Origin: Ditylenchus dipsaci | Lineage: Eukaryota; Nematoda; Chromadorea; Rhabditida; Anguinidae | Direction: 5' to 3' | NCBI GenBank assembly: GCA_004194705.1 | Contig: SADC01000084.1 | Coordinates: 62,001-126,000 of the forward strand | Length of the DNA stretch: 64,000 nt | Part shown: positions 11,997 through 23,462 of the stretch, one piece after another | Position numbering within the stretch: the first letter of the stretch is position 1 | Layout: each line of letters starts with the position of its first letter | Program-made: the position numbers and the translations under genes | The notes under the pieces: generated by a model | The model's input: the letters and a program-made list of their open reading frames with translations, nothing else | The model's database searches: none | Told to the model about the DNA's origin: nothing

Positions 11997-12159
11997 TACC
12001 GTATTTCCTCTAATAGAGCCCCCTCTCTAATAGAGGCCCCCTCCCCCCTGTTTTTTAGAGTGGAACTTCAGAGTTAGGGCCATTTTTGATTTACAATTTC
12101 AAGATTTTTGGGCATTCGAAAAATAAAGCCCCGGGGGCTCTATTAGAGGAAATACGGTA
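11997..12159. mobile_element. TACCGTATTTCCTCTA-ended MITE
   Basis: Left end TACCGTATTTCCTCTAATAG, right end its complement. The centre is short and unrelated to other members except for AATAAAGCCCCGGGG (also at 27275-27295). Similar ends occur at 28196, 40925, 50013 and 59278. Confidence 0.75.
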
Positions 12160-12337
12160 CAACCTTGAACCTAAAATGTAGCCCTGCTTCTGGCGTCATT
12201 TTCAGCATATGGTTGTATAAAATTATCTAAATTAAAATTGCAAAAAAACGTCAGTGCCATAATAATCCCAAAATCTTGCCCCTAAATGGTACTCTTTTGT
12301 TACTTGGTCAAACCTTCGATAGCTACCGTGTTTTTCT

Positions 12338-14431
12338 CATGGTACGCAAAATCGATAAATTTATCGATTTCGATAAAATGACTTTTGGCGTTATGTACTA
12401 GATAAAAATCGATAAAATTTTTATCGATTTTTATCGATTTTTTCAGCTTTAGATTTTTCATACTCTTTGGTGCTTATTTTATAGCTTTAAGCAATTTTCA
12501 CATTTTTATTTCCATCTTAATAGCTTGCGCGGTCGCCCTAAGTGGAGCTCTCGAAATTGTTCATTTGAACCATACCCATAGCTCAATGAATTTTAATAAT
12601 TTCCTGAAAAGATTTTGCGGTTTTATGTTTAAATTTTCCTCTCAGCTTCATTTATTTTAAAAATACAACATAGTTCACCCAAACAAAATTTATTGGCGCA
12701 AAACACCTGAACGCACAATAGGACGAAAATAACAGATTTAAAGATTATTCAAAAACGAAGTTCTCATGTGAATTAAAGACGCTATCTTCTTTGCGCTCAT
12801 CTTGTTTCGAGTGAAGTCAATCATAATGCAACGAAGTTCTTTGAATGCTCTTTCGCTCGGAGATGACGAGGCGGGAACTGAGAGAACAAGCCGAGCCAAC
12901 GTAACAAGGTACGGAAAGTACTATAAAAATCGTGCATAAAAAATAAAACTTTTTTATGCACAAATGAAAATAGCTCACCTTTTCATTGTTTCGCCAGAAA
13001 TCCAGCGGATTTTCCCCAATCGATAAAAGCGCAGCGTAGCTGTTCATCTCTTTTTCAATCACGTTGTGACCACTTTGAGCAAACTTTGCGGAACGGCTTG
13101 GAGTGGAACATCTAACGAAATCATCGGGCGTAAGGAACCGAACTTCATCAATCACTGTTTTCTTAATCTTAATCTCAAGAATAAATATATATTTCTTATG
13201 ACAAAATATTACCATGTCATAATTAAGGCCAGGCGCTAAATCACACATACTCTTTATTTGCGAGTGCTCAAAAGGGTCCAAGAAAGCAGCACAGACCAAT
13301 AACTTTTTATTCATCCCCCAGACGATGACATCTGCCAGTCTTTTTTGGATAGATCGCCAAACTTACGGTTGAAGGCTTCCAGGGCTGCTGACGCCAAAGA
13401 AATTTGATAGAGAGAAGATCGATCAGACAGAGTCATACTATTTCTCAAATGTAACCAAATGGAAACTGCATGGCCAAGGATTTTGTTGGAAGTAGGCTCT
13501 TTTTCTGCCTAAATTCTGGGAAGGTCAGTGTAACTTAATTCAGTCACTCACTGTACCTGCAAATCAATTACCATTTCAGTTACTGGTTTCAAAACATCCA
13601 CATATGCATTCATACGGCTTGATTTAGCAAGTGTCAATAGATCAGATACCAAAGAGTTTTCATGGAACGGCTCCAATAGATGCTTTTTTTCTCAAAGTGA
13701 CGAGCATGTTATAGTTACTCAACCATCTTGTCTGAAAAGGCAGCTTCAGCGCTTCATTTGCTTCTGATCTGATAGCCTCGTATTGTCTAAAAACACATAA
13801 AGAAGTTGCGACTTGTCATATTTTTCATCAAACCTAATTTTTGCAATAAGCTTTTCCATCGAAATCAGACAGGCATTCACTTCGGTGCACATTTGTTTGA
13901 CTTCACTTGAGAGACACGAGTCCTTGTACAGAATACAGCAGCGCTTGGCAATAGTGGATTCGATATGGCACAAACATGGCTGATGCTTTTCTCCTCCAAT
14001 TGCGTTCACGTTACTTCCTTCGTCAGTTGTTACGAATAATTTGCTCCATTGATTGAGCCCTAATTCACCAAGTTTCGATTCCACAAGCAGTTGAACATTG
14101 GCAGCAGTCTTCTGCATTCCAGGCACAGGTTCGAACAGCAAAACCAAGTTACTTTTCTAACGACATAGATAATGAAATTAACTGTGAACTTACAGTGCGA
14201 AACTGGTGAAATGAAGTTGATAACAGTGTAAGTTTCACCCTGACAGTCATAAACCAAAAAAATTCCATCGTTGAACACACTTCATGCTCTCAGAACCCCA
14301 AGAATTTGTAAGTCACTAAAATCGATAAAAATCGATAAAAAATTTTATCGATTATTATCGATTTTTTTGCATAATTCTCGTTTGAATCAATTTTATCGAA
14401 ATCGATAAATTTATCGATTTTGCGTACCATG
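12338..14431. mobile_element. hAT transposon, 2.1 kb, with 8-bp target duplication
   Basis: Ends are CATGGTACGCAAAATCGATA and its complement, followed inward by runs of ATCGATAAA. The element is flanked by the exact 8-bp direct repeat GTTTTTCT (12330-12337 and 14432-14439), the hAT hallmark. It carries a minus-strand hAT transposase remnant. The perfect duplication and long matching ends suggest a fairly recent insertion. Confidence 0.9.
12738..14200 (-). pseudogene. hAT transposase (degraded)
   Basis: Minus-strand pieces in hAT order: VTTDEGSNV and HQPCLCHIESTIAKRC (13746-14147, start of the RNase-H-like core), LPFQTRWLSNYN (near 13710), ADVIVWGMNKKLLVCAAFLDP (13213-13350), NPLDFWRNNEK (exon 12979-13167) and the dimerisation end VLSVPASSSPSERAFKELR (exon 12738-12920, stop at 12738). 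Introns of 45 nt (13168-13212) and 58 nt (12921-12978) are readable. No BED finger was found, and frames break near 13350 and 13700, so it is probably inactive. Confidence 0.85.
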
Positions 14432-14443
14432 GTTTTTCTGAAG

Positions 14444-14515
14444 GTGCAAATCATAATGCGAATATTTTGAACTCTCAGGTTCAAATCCCCATGGGTGCAC
14501 ACCTGAAGTGATTCA
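14444..14515 (+). repeat. tRNA-like SINE fragment, second copy
   Basis: Repeats GTGCAAATCATAATGCGAA and GGTTCAAATCCC as at 11100-11165. It lies directly after the right hAT target duplication, so the hAT element inserted next to it. Confidence 0.5.
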
Positions 14516-14726
14516 GGAGTGTAAAAATTTTTATCTGGTTCTCCATGGAATTCTGAATCTAGTAAGTCACTGAACTAAAAAGTTTTGTTTATTTATCTAG
14601 ACTTTTGCTTGTGGCTCGATGTATGGAATTATCGAGGACCTGGTTAACGACCTAAAAATATCTGTGTTTTTTTTTCATTTTTGCAACACATGCCCGAGAC
14701 ATATTTCTGTTGGCTATAGTTGATTT

Positions 14727-14858
14727 ACGCCCTCAAATGACTGATTTACGCCCTCAAATTTATTATTTACGCCCTCAAATCCGAAAGTTGATCAAAATAC
14801 TGATTTACGCCCTCAAATTGCTTATTTACGCCCTCAAATATATTTTTACGCCATCAAA
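14727..14858 (+). repeat. tandem repeat of TGATTTACGCCCTCAAAT
   Basis: At least six irregular copies of about 18 bp, the last ones worn (TTTTTACGCCATCAAATC). No inverted partner was found nearby, unlike the other short-unit clusters in the window; it may be one arm of a broken foldback-like element. Confidence 0.7.
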
Positions 14859-14925
14859 TCGATCGAAATGCTTATTTTAGCCAAAATTTTGCGGGAATTC
14901 AAATTTTTTAGTCTCAACCAGCGAA

Positions 14926-15206
14926 ACCAACTGGTCGTCACTTGGAGCAAATTTTTTTCATATTTTTCGGGTCCCAAACCCTGTTTTCTGGACAAATGCG
15001 GGCATGCTGAAGATGATTTGATAGTGGTAAAATGCTGCTTTCTCGGATATTAATAATTGATTTTACCAAAACCAATTATTGGACAATTATCGGCATTTTG
15101 CCGCTATCAAACAATCTTCAGCGTCCGCATATTAGTCCAGAAAACAGTTTTTAGAACATGAAAAACTTAAAAAAAAATTTGCCCCAAGTGGACGACCACT
15201 TGGTCC
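14926..15206. repeat. palindrome of the ACCACTTGG family
   Basis: CAACTGGTCGTCACTTGGAG at the left pairs with AAGTGGACGACCACTTGG at the right. The centre contains paired AATTATTGG motifs. The same family is at 22525-22855. Confidence 0.65.
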
Positions 15207-15673
15207 CCATATGGGTACTTCTCACCTAGGTACCATCACCAATGTACCTGCATCTGGGCAAACTGAGCTCCCTCTTAGATACCCGGGGTATCATACCCCT
15301 CTCCTAGGTGACCTTCTCATGCGTCCTCCTACAGAATGGTTCAGGGAACTTAAAATACTGGTTTGGAAAGTCTAAGCACAGTCAGACATTTGAGTTCTAA
15401 CTTCCTTACGCTGGCCAACCCCCGAGCTTAAGGGCTAAGCTTAAACTTCTTGTTCCAAAGAGTAGTTATAGCGATTTCGGAAGGGTCAGATTTTAGGAGG
15501 GGGGGGGGGGAGGGTATTCTATACTAGCGCCAAAATTTCCTTTTCATATTTTTTCAGTTCAGTATGAGTATATTCGGAGCCGGCAAATTTTGTGAGTCGA
15601 CTCTATCAAACCAGGTAATATACTTTTTTAAACTGTTTCTCAACTCTAACTGTGTAAATTTAGATCTGATGTC

Positions 15674-18600
15674 ATGCGGCGTGTCTATGTATTCGGTTGC
15701 ATCGGGGTCATGGCTGGACTAGCTACAGCAGCAACAAGTTTTCTGCTACCAGCCATAAAGACTGGTAATTAGTTGCAATTAAATTTCTAAAAATCATTTT
15801 TTACAATTCAGTGAAGGGTGCGTTCAAAGAAGACATCGATGGAAATGAACGAGGAAATGCATGGTAAGTTCGAATTTGTTGTGGAAACAGAAGTCTTCGT
15901 AGATTGTTACAATATGTAATTCTCACCTTTTCATATCTGCTCGAGCAAATAAGACTTCCTACCTTTTTTGCGGACTCACGGTTGCTCTTTCTCTCTACCT
16001 AGTTTTAAGAAAAAAATTAAAGAGTCATGATAACTGTTCATGGTTGAATTGACAACATGGCGCCTTTTTGTCGTAAATCTGGCTCCTAACTTTTGAATCT
16101 GAATTTTCTACAATATTTTCACATAACTTGCTTTTAATTTTTACACCATTTTGTAGTCCTGCATCTCAGCTTTCTAATAAGCCATAACACTTAGCTGTAT
16201 AATTTCAAAAATTACGAGATTCACGTATTTAGATGGACGAACCTGAGACGAAAACTTACTTTCTTGTAATACGTTAATCTTTATATTTTTGAAATTATAC
16301 ACCCAGGTGTCACAGCTTATCAAAAAGCTTAGATATGGAGCTACACGTTGGTATAAAATTTCAAACTAAATCATGTCAAAGGGGGGAACTTTATATACGC
16401 ATCGCCTATTGTCGAAAGTTCAAGTCCCTCTGGGGTGTTTTTAATTTACTTTTTTAGTAAGTTTTTTGACGTTTAGGTCCAAAAATCATCGAGCAATCGA
16501 TTGCAACTATTTCCAGCACTGCTTTGCTGTCATCAACAGCTTAATTTTGTGATTTTTGGCAAATGATCACCGAAATTAGAGGAAACCAGCCAAAATGATG
16601 CGTACTTAGATTTATATAGCCTGAGCCAATTTTATTTATTTGTCAACGCGTTAGTGACTTTTTAGAGCCAGAATTTCATGGGGACAAGATAGAAATTTTC
16701 CCACACCAAAATCAATTCATAAAAGCAAGGCAGCTAGCGAAGGTATGACCTGGGAAGAAATTAGTAATATTAAAGGGTAGTGATTCAGTATTATTTAGGA
16801 ACTGACATTTTTTGCGATTTCAACTTACATGATTTTATACAACCGTATGCTGAAAATGACGGAAAGAAGTCGGGCTGCATTTCGAGTGTAAGGTTGCAAA
16901 TGAGTATGTAAATTAAAATTGCGAAAAAACGTCAGTTCCAGGATGATACCTAAAGGTACTGGATAGTTCTATTAGCAGCCTTCACACTCCGGCGTAACAC
17001 GTAACACGTAACAAATTCTGTTACGCTACTCGTGTTACGCGACTCTGTTACGCGTAACACTTTTTTGAGTCTCGTAACAGACCCGCGTAACAAAAGTCGC
17101 GTAACAGCACTTTTTGATGTTACGCGTAACATTTCGCGTGTTACGCGTAACATGTTACGCGTAACAACCGAGTCGCGTAACACATTTGAGGTCAACGATT
17201 CTTTCTTGTTTGTCAACATTTACGTTTAAACGGCGATCATACAAAGGTAAAGGATGCTAACTGGAGATATACAGGAAAGATATTTACAGTTTTCTCTGTC
17301 CAACAGACAGATCAAGGTAGTGGCAGAGCCCAAGTACTCAGGTGGTCTGAATCAGGTGATAACACCTGAGAAGTCTGATCCAATGCCAGGGCACATTATA
17401 TCAAGTCCTCCTAAAAATACACAGTCTCTATCCCTCCGAGAATTTCCTATCTTTTTATTCAGATATCCGCGCATTCTTTTCACAGGCTATTCACAAAACC
17501 CATCTTTGCATAGAAATCATCTTTATATAGTGTTTACCATCAGCAAGTGCCATTTTTTTATATTTTAGACCAGGATCATTATTTATTTTTCGCGATCTTT
17601 TTTAATCGATAGATATGGCTGAGACGAGGCGCGTAACATAGTGCTTTTTTTAATTTAATTCAAAATACCGATGAAAATTTATTTGGATAGTAACTCAACC
17701 ATCTGGATACCCTGTTTACCTGAAAGGTACTAAAACTGCCTGGAGGGTGCCCCAAACGCCTGAATGCTACTCCAGTCGCCTGGAGTGTGAGAAAATCGCC
17801 TTGATCCCACCTCAACTATCCGGAAAGTGTACGACCAGAAGGTATCCTGAATCTTCTAGAAGATACAGCAATTTTTCGTGTAATTCTATCTTTTTGAAAA
17901 ACGGTTAGATTTCATATTATTAAGGGGTTACAAGCGCCTATTGGCGACTCTAGTCATTCTAAAGTCATTTAGGTATATGCACGAATTTGCTGACAATCTG
18001 ATGATTGTTTAAAATAAACTAATTTTTTAAATAGGCTGCCAATATTAACGCAGTATTTTATATAGTCAAGTCTCGACATAACGCGACCCTTGGGACCAGA
18101 AAAAGGTCGCGTTATACCGAACGTGAATATGACCAAATTCTTTTTGCTGGAATCATTTCAAGGGTTGCGTTGTATCGAGACACGACTGCATTATGAGTTT
18201 GTAAAAAAAAATTCAGCCACCGGGCATGACCACCTGAGCATCAGCACCTGGGCACCACCACCTGGGTTACCCCATCTGAATACGACTACCTGGATACCAA
18301 CCGAAAATGAGTTTGCGAAAATTGGGAGAAAGTCGGGAACCCAAACATCCACAAAAAATCCAGGCTAAAATACATTATCTCCAATTTGGACGGCAGGAAA
18401 TTTTTTTAGTGCAAACTTTGATCATACATTTTGTACTTAAAAAGAAACTAATATTCTGTACTTGAGTGCTCCGGAAAGATATCCAACATAGGTTCGCAAA
18501 ACGTAGCAGAAAGTTGAGCTCTAAGTAAAAGTGGCGAAAAAAAGACACAGTGGATCCAAATACTATATGGGGATATAACTTAGCAAAAGCGAGTCACGTA

Positions 18601-20549
18601 ACAGGGTGTTGTTACGTGACTCAACTCGCGTAACATGAGATGCTTCCTAAATAGAAAATTTCTATCTCTTCAGAAATTCTATCTTTTAGAAACTTCTACA
18701 CACTCTTAAATCCCGTTAAACATAAGAAGACAAATATTTCAAAAGGTCAAAACACAAAAAATGAATCCAGAAGCCGAAAATCAGGTGTTACGTGACTCGA
18801 TGTTACGCGTAACAAAATAGTGTGTTACGAGACTTTGTTACGTGACTCGAAAGCAGTGTTACGCGTAACAGACATGCGTAACACGAGTCGCGTAACAAAT
18901 TATGTTACTTGACTCGTGTTACGCCACTCGTGTTACGCGACTCAAAAACAGTGTTACGCGTAACACTAGTCAAATTGTGTTACGCGGGTCGTGTTACGCC
19001 GGAGTGTGAAGGATGCTATTGAGGATTTCGTAAAATTGGACATGGTTCAACGTTTTTTATATTTTAACCCTAACTTTATACCAACTTTTCATCTGTATGA
19101 TAGCTCAAATAAAAGACCAGAACCCTGGCTACATTTGACACTAAACTTGTAAAAAAGGAGAAAAAAATAAGGTCTGCAGCCAGTGGTAGTCGAACCTGAC
19201 CTAAGGCGATGCGTGGATAAATTTTACTACCTCACTCCCCCCCTTTTAAAATAAGGTATGAAATTTAAAAATAAAAATTTTACGATAAAAAGACGCCAGT
19301 TTTGACAACAAACGCCAAAACTTCTACCCATCCAACGGTTTATTATGTAAAGCGGTTTTCTGTACGATTTTCGACTGTGCTAATTTTGTGACCTTAGAGG
19401 GGCATGCTCGCCGCCGATGGGAATATTTTAAAAGGCGGGTACCAGGTCAATTCAAAAAGAGAATTATTTTTGAATAAAATTTGCTGGGTACTCTTTTAGC
19501 TATAAAAAATGAAAAACGCTTGCGTTATATAAGAGTAGTGGTGGCTCAGTGGTAAAGCAGCGGCGTAGTGTGGAAGTCGGTTCGATACTGACCGGAAGCA
19601 TTATTTTTCCTCGAGTTCTACTAAAATGCGTCATTTTAGTTATAGTTTGAATTGACCGAATCGACCTAGTACCCTCCTTCCAAAATATTCATATCGGTGA
19701 CAAGCATGCCTCTTTAATTCAAAAAAGGTTGTATTTACCAGGGTGGTCTGCCTGCAACTGATATAGTGCTCTTGATACTAAATTAAATTTTTTGAAACTT
19801 ATTATGGTGAAAGGATTTTTTTGCATACCCCTTGAAAGCTCTGTTATTCATTGCAGTCAATTATCGATACAGTTGAACCTCCAATATAGTGACTCTCCTT
19901 CAAGTTTGATCACCGACTGGGTTTGAATTTTTTTCACCTCAATTTTCGGGACAAAATATTGCTAGGGTTCTTATTTTGCTGTTCGTTTTTGGATATTGAC
20001 CACATTTTGCCATTACAACGCGCGATTTATGATATATTGGCACCCAATTCTTCACAGAGGTTGACATCATTTCGGAAACAGCGGGTCTTAATGGCAAAAG
20101 TGTGGTCATTTCAAGAGATGATCGGCGAAATCAGAATGTGTATGATTTTTGAATTAGACTTACCAAACATATGAGGAAAAGGTTTTTGAAAATTGAGGTA
20201 AAAAAATTTGCGGCGCTACTTGGTTTTATCCCCCCCCCAATAATATTTAGGCTTAGCCTTTAGGCTTAGAGACAACCCGTACCAATTGCAGCTTTTTCAA
20301 AAAAAAAGTGTGTTTTAGGGGTACCTGAAAAATTATTGGGGGGTGAAGGGGGGTTGGAATTATTTCCGAATAGCTAATGAGTAGCGTCGAATTTTCAAAC
20401 CCAGATAGGGGGCGGTCGATTTTGATGGAGTGCCACTGTATCGAAGGTACAACCGTATAATGCCTTTTGAAAATCATTCTCAATTGTTCATTATTTCAGA
20501 TTATATCTACAGGAAGCAGCTGGAAGCGGCACAAAGAAAACCTCAGTGA
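15674..20549 (+). CDS. small single-pass membrane protein
   Basis: Three exons: 15674-15764, 15812-15863 and 20513-20549, joined in phase to a protein of about 59 residues. It starts MRRVYVFGCIGVMAG, continues with a hydrophobic stretch (residues 4-27), then a polar segment (KGAFKEDIDGNERGNAW) and a basic end (KQLEAAQRKPQ). One transmembrane helix with a short polar tail resembles small mitochondrial inner-membrane proteins, but I do not recognise the family. An upstream exon at 15558-15614 (ATG at 15564, MSIFGAGKF) does not join in frame, so it may be 5' UTR, or a base may be miscalled. The last acceptor must be CTACAG at 20512; the stronger TTTCAG at 20499 would make an immediate TGA. Intron 2 (4.6 kb) is filled with transposons. 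Confidence 0.6.
16973..19018. mobile_element. foldback-like element with GTAACACG clusters
   Basis: Ends AGCAGCCTTCACACTCCGGC and the near complement, with inner inverted clusters of units such as CGCGTAACA and GTGTTACGCG (16990-17185 on the left; 18590-18640 and 18785-18995 on the right). No flanking target duplication was clear. The middle (17230-18580) contains short frames such as 17254-17568 with no recognised domain, plus a smaller pogo-like element near 18063-18192. It lies in intron 2 of the small membrane protein gene. Confidence 0.7.
18063..18192. repeat. short pogo-like MITE
   Basis: TAGTCAAGTCTCGACATAACG at the left and TATCGAGACACGACTGCA at the right. AAAAGGTCGCGTTATACCG and the opposite strand pair inside. 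The ends are diverged from the CAGTCAAACCTCG consensus. Confidence 0.5.
19390..19720 (+). repeat. TTTAA MITE (family 2) with tRNA-like insert
   Basis: Outer arms AGGGGCATGCTCGCCGCCGA (19398) and TATCGGTGACAAGCATGCC (19693) match the element at 33550-33775. Between them, 19535-19605 has a tRNA-type A box (TGGCTCAGTGGTAAAGC) and B box (GGTTCGATAC), so a tRNA-derived SINE head lies inside the MITE. Confidence 0.55.
19868..20435. repeat. degraded pogo-like MITE
   Basis: Left end ACAGTTGAACCTCCAATATAG, right end GGAGTGCCACTGTATCG. The arms hold the paired ATTTTGCCATTA and TAATGGCAAAAGTG blocks. It lies just before the last exon of the small membrane protein gene. Confidence 0.5.
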
Positions 20550-20600
20550 ATTTTGTGATAAACATCTTGTTCGATATGTTATTGTCCCTTGTTATTTGTA

Positions 20601-20606
20601 AATAAA
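20601..20606 (+). terminator. poly(A) signal of the small membrane protein gene
   Basis: AATAAA 52 bases after the stop at 20549. It supports this being the 3' end of a real transcript. Confidence 0.55.
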
Positions 20607-21943
20607 TAGTTAGGCTGGCTACATTGTAGTGGTTGCACATGTTGATGTCTTGCTGTGTTACAGTTTAGTCTGCCCTCTTTTCTTCACTCCATTCAAAAGC
20701 GCCTTTGAAGTCTCATTTGTTGAAGAGCCATCTAATAAAACTGAATTTTAGATTGGATTAGAAACAAGAAAGTGGAATATCCGCTTTCTTTTAAAAGTCT
20801 GATCTTCTTTTTCTTCTCATCATGTAAATGTATTTTTCGGGCTAGAATTGAGGAAACAGTCAAGGACCAACTGGGAATAATAATGAATTGAATGGACGCC
20901 TTGTGCTGGTGGTTATCCTCTTTTTGCATTTAGCGTTGACATCCACATGACTGAACTTGAATTAATTGTATGAAAAGAAAACGAGATTTTTTTATTCTTC
21001 ATCAAGTGGATGTTTGTACGCAACTTTAGCTGGATACACGGGTCCAGCTTGAAATTAATCTTCAAAATTATTAAAGAAATAATCAAATATATTTCAGTCT
21101 GAGAATTACGTTTATTATATAAATTTGTATTTGTAAAAAAAATGAAATAATGGCAGTAAGAGCAGGCGAACCAAGCTATGGTATTCCGAATATTCTCAAA
21201 ACAATTTAAAAACAACAAACAGATTTACTGTGAATTTTCTAATAGAGCCCTCGGCCGGACTGGGTTATTTGGTGCCCTCCCAGAACACCCAACAATGATG
21301 TTTTTCGGTGTTTTAGTACTTTCAACGTGTAGAAAACATGTTTTTAAGGGGGCATGCCCACGCTAATAAGAGGTGGTGCCGGGAATTCAAAAAATTTTCC
21401 TAATCATTAAACTTGTGTACGGATTTTTCAACTTGGTTTCTAACAAAACAAGGCCTAGAATTTAATTTTAAGTGTGGTTTTGTTAGAAACCATGTAGAAA
21501 AATCCGTACAGAAGTCCGATGATTATGAAATTTTTGAATTCCCGGGCACCACCTCTTATTAGCGTGGGGATGGACATTTCACCGCCTAGGACGTTTCACC
21601 GCAGACATTTCACCGCCGTGACATTTCACCGCGGGACATTTCACCGCTTAGGACAAATCACCGCCGAATTTCATTTCTCTGGCTTATATGTCCCGCCATC
21701 TCTATATCAGCCTTCTGAGGTCCTCTGTCAAATTTTTCGGTTGTTTTGAGCCCTCAATAGTAGGAAGCATGCGTATACCACAAATTTGCATTGTTTTTCC
21801 AGTGATTTGGGTTAATTCTAGTTAATCCTACTTGACAATAACCATAATGAAATTGAGGAACGAGTATATTGGTACCTAATTTTGTTTTTGTATTGGGGCA
21901 TTTCCTCCCTATATTACTAAAGTTTCAGCTTCTTCTTTCTATC

Positions 21944-22126
21944 ATTCTTCGTGATTCTCATGTTGCTCAAATGTTGCTGAGCAAATACCGCAAGGACGTT
22001 GACTCGAAGTTCCGTCCGATTTTGGTGGAGTCGCAAATTCATCGACTGTCTCGTCACTACAAGACCAAGCGCCAGCTCCCACCTATCTGGAAGTGTAGGT
22101 CCAGCACATCATCAGCTCTCGTGTCC
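21944..22126 (+). pseudogene. RPS13: ribosomal protein S13 pseudogene (internally deleted)
   Basis: One open stretch matches the C-terminal half of small-subunit protein S13 (uS15 family): ILRDSH, then a jump to [20 protein letters not shown] and [10 protein letters not shown], ending SSTSSALVS. About 35-40 residues between SHVAQ and the YRKD block are missing, the Gly after SH is gone, and the normal stop is replaced by TAC, so the frame runs on to 22174. An AATAAA lies at 22170-22175. No introns are visible, suggesting a processed copy. It lies inside element A, left of element B. Confidence 0.85.
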
Positions 22127-22202
22127 TACGTGTTACCGTGGATGATTTGTTATTTGTTAATTGTTACGAAATAAATACGATATCGATCATAGTTCTTTTT
22201 CG

Positions 22203-23462
22203 GGGAGGAGTAGATTGGGCCTTTTCAAATTGGGCCAATCAAATTGGGCCCATTTCAAATTGGGGCAATTCAAATTGGGCCAAATTCAAATTGGGCCAAA
22301 GCAAACTGGGCCAATTTCGAATTGGGCCAATGCAAATTGGGCCAAGATTTTCAGTCAAACAGCTACGGGTAACTCCAGGATAGGGGATATTCACCCAAAT
22401 GACCTGAAAAGTCGAACGCTTGTCTTTTTTTATCTAAAATTATGGTAAAAAAGGTATGCACCCAGGTGGATTCGAACCAGAAACCTCTACATCACCCATT
22501 AGAATCGCTCAAAACTCCATCCAGAGTGACCGAACCAAGTGGTCGTCCACTTGGATCAAATATTTTTTTAAGGTTTTCGGGTTCCAAAACAAGTTCTATG
22601 TACTAATTAGAGCACGCTGAAGATGGTTTGACAGTGGTAAAATTACTTTTTATGGTGAAATTTTTGAGTTATTGCCAACGATTGATTTCGTCAAAATCAA
22701 TCGTTGGCAATAACTCAAAAATTTTTCCATAACGTAATTTTACCACTGTCAAACCATCTTCAGCGTGCTCGAATTAGTACATAGAAATTGTTTTGGAACC
22801 CGAAAACCTTAAAAAATATTTTGATCCAAGTGGTCGACCACTTGGATCAAGTTTGGCCATACAGGTGGACACCCAATTGGGAGGGGTTAATGTAGAGGTT
22901 CATATACAAGTCACCGAGGTTACTGGTTCGAGTCTCCTTAAACTTAAACTTAATTTTTTAACTCCATTTTTAGGCCATCCAGGCAGATACCCACCTGACC
23001 AGGAGGTACCTACCCCAGGAGTTGGGGTTAGGGGGGGGGTCGATTTTAGGCCATGGTTTGATGTGGTTTAGATACAATCCGAAGTTTTTTGGAAAAAATG
23101 CAAAAAATTATCAATTATGTCAATAAAGTACAGAAAAAATCAGAATGAAAGTCTTATAAAAATATTGCAACCGGTAGCCTTGCTGTTTGAGTCAAAATCT
23201 TGGCCTAATTTGCATTGGCCCAATTGATTTTGGCCCAATTTGCATTGGCCAATTTGATTTTGGCCCAATTTGCATTGGCCCGATTTGAAATTGGCCCAGT
23301 TTGCATTGGCGCAATTTTATTTTGGCCCAATTTGCATTGACCCAATTTGAATTGGCCCAATTTGAATTTGGCCCAATTTGAATTGGCCCAATTTGCATTG
23401 GCCAATTTGAATTGGCCCAATTTGAAATGGCCCAATTTGAAAAGGCCCAATCTACTCCTCCC
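22203..23462. mobile_element. foldback-like element B (AAATTGGGCC units)
   Basis: Ends GGGAGGAGTAGATTGGGCC and the complement ending CTACTCCTCCC. Inverted clusters of AAATTGGGCCAA-type units lie at 22213-22350 and 23205-23455. Flanks GTTCTTTTT and GTCTTTTTT are only roughly alike. The middle contains an ACCACTTGG-family palindrome and a worn sequence with GGTTCGAATCC-like B-box words. Nested inside element A. Confidence 0.75.
22525..22855. repeat. near-perfect palindrome, ACCACTTGG family
   Basis: ACCAAGTGGTCGTCCACTTG at the left pairs with AAGTGGTCGACCACTTGG at the right, with inner arms CACGCTGAAGATGGTTTGAC and its complement and a centre near 22690. It lies within element B. Confidence 0.8.

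Noticed and set aside
15564..15614. MSIFGAGKF exon as the start of the small membrane protein
   Set aside because: Phase does not match the next exon and a stop follows the join; left as a possible 5' UTR exon.
16950..17229. Frames rich in VTRN/LRVT repeats, and an 89-residue minus frame
   Set aside because: Products of the GTAACACG cluster, mirrored on both strands.
17254..17568. 104-residue plus-strand frame inside the GTAACACG element
   Set aside because: No recognised motif and no start context; kept only as element interior.
22465..22510. Minus-strand tRNA gene suggested by GGTTCGAATCCACC
   Set aside because: Only the B box is good; no acceptor stem or anticodon arm can be drawn, and it lies in a transposon.
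22138..23450. Frames rich in NWAN / KLGQ / QIGP
   Set aside because: Translation of the AAATTGGGCC units of element B in all frames.
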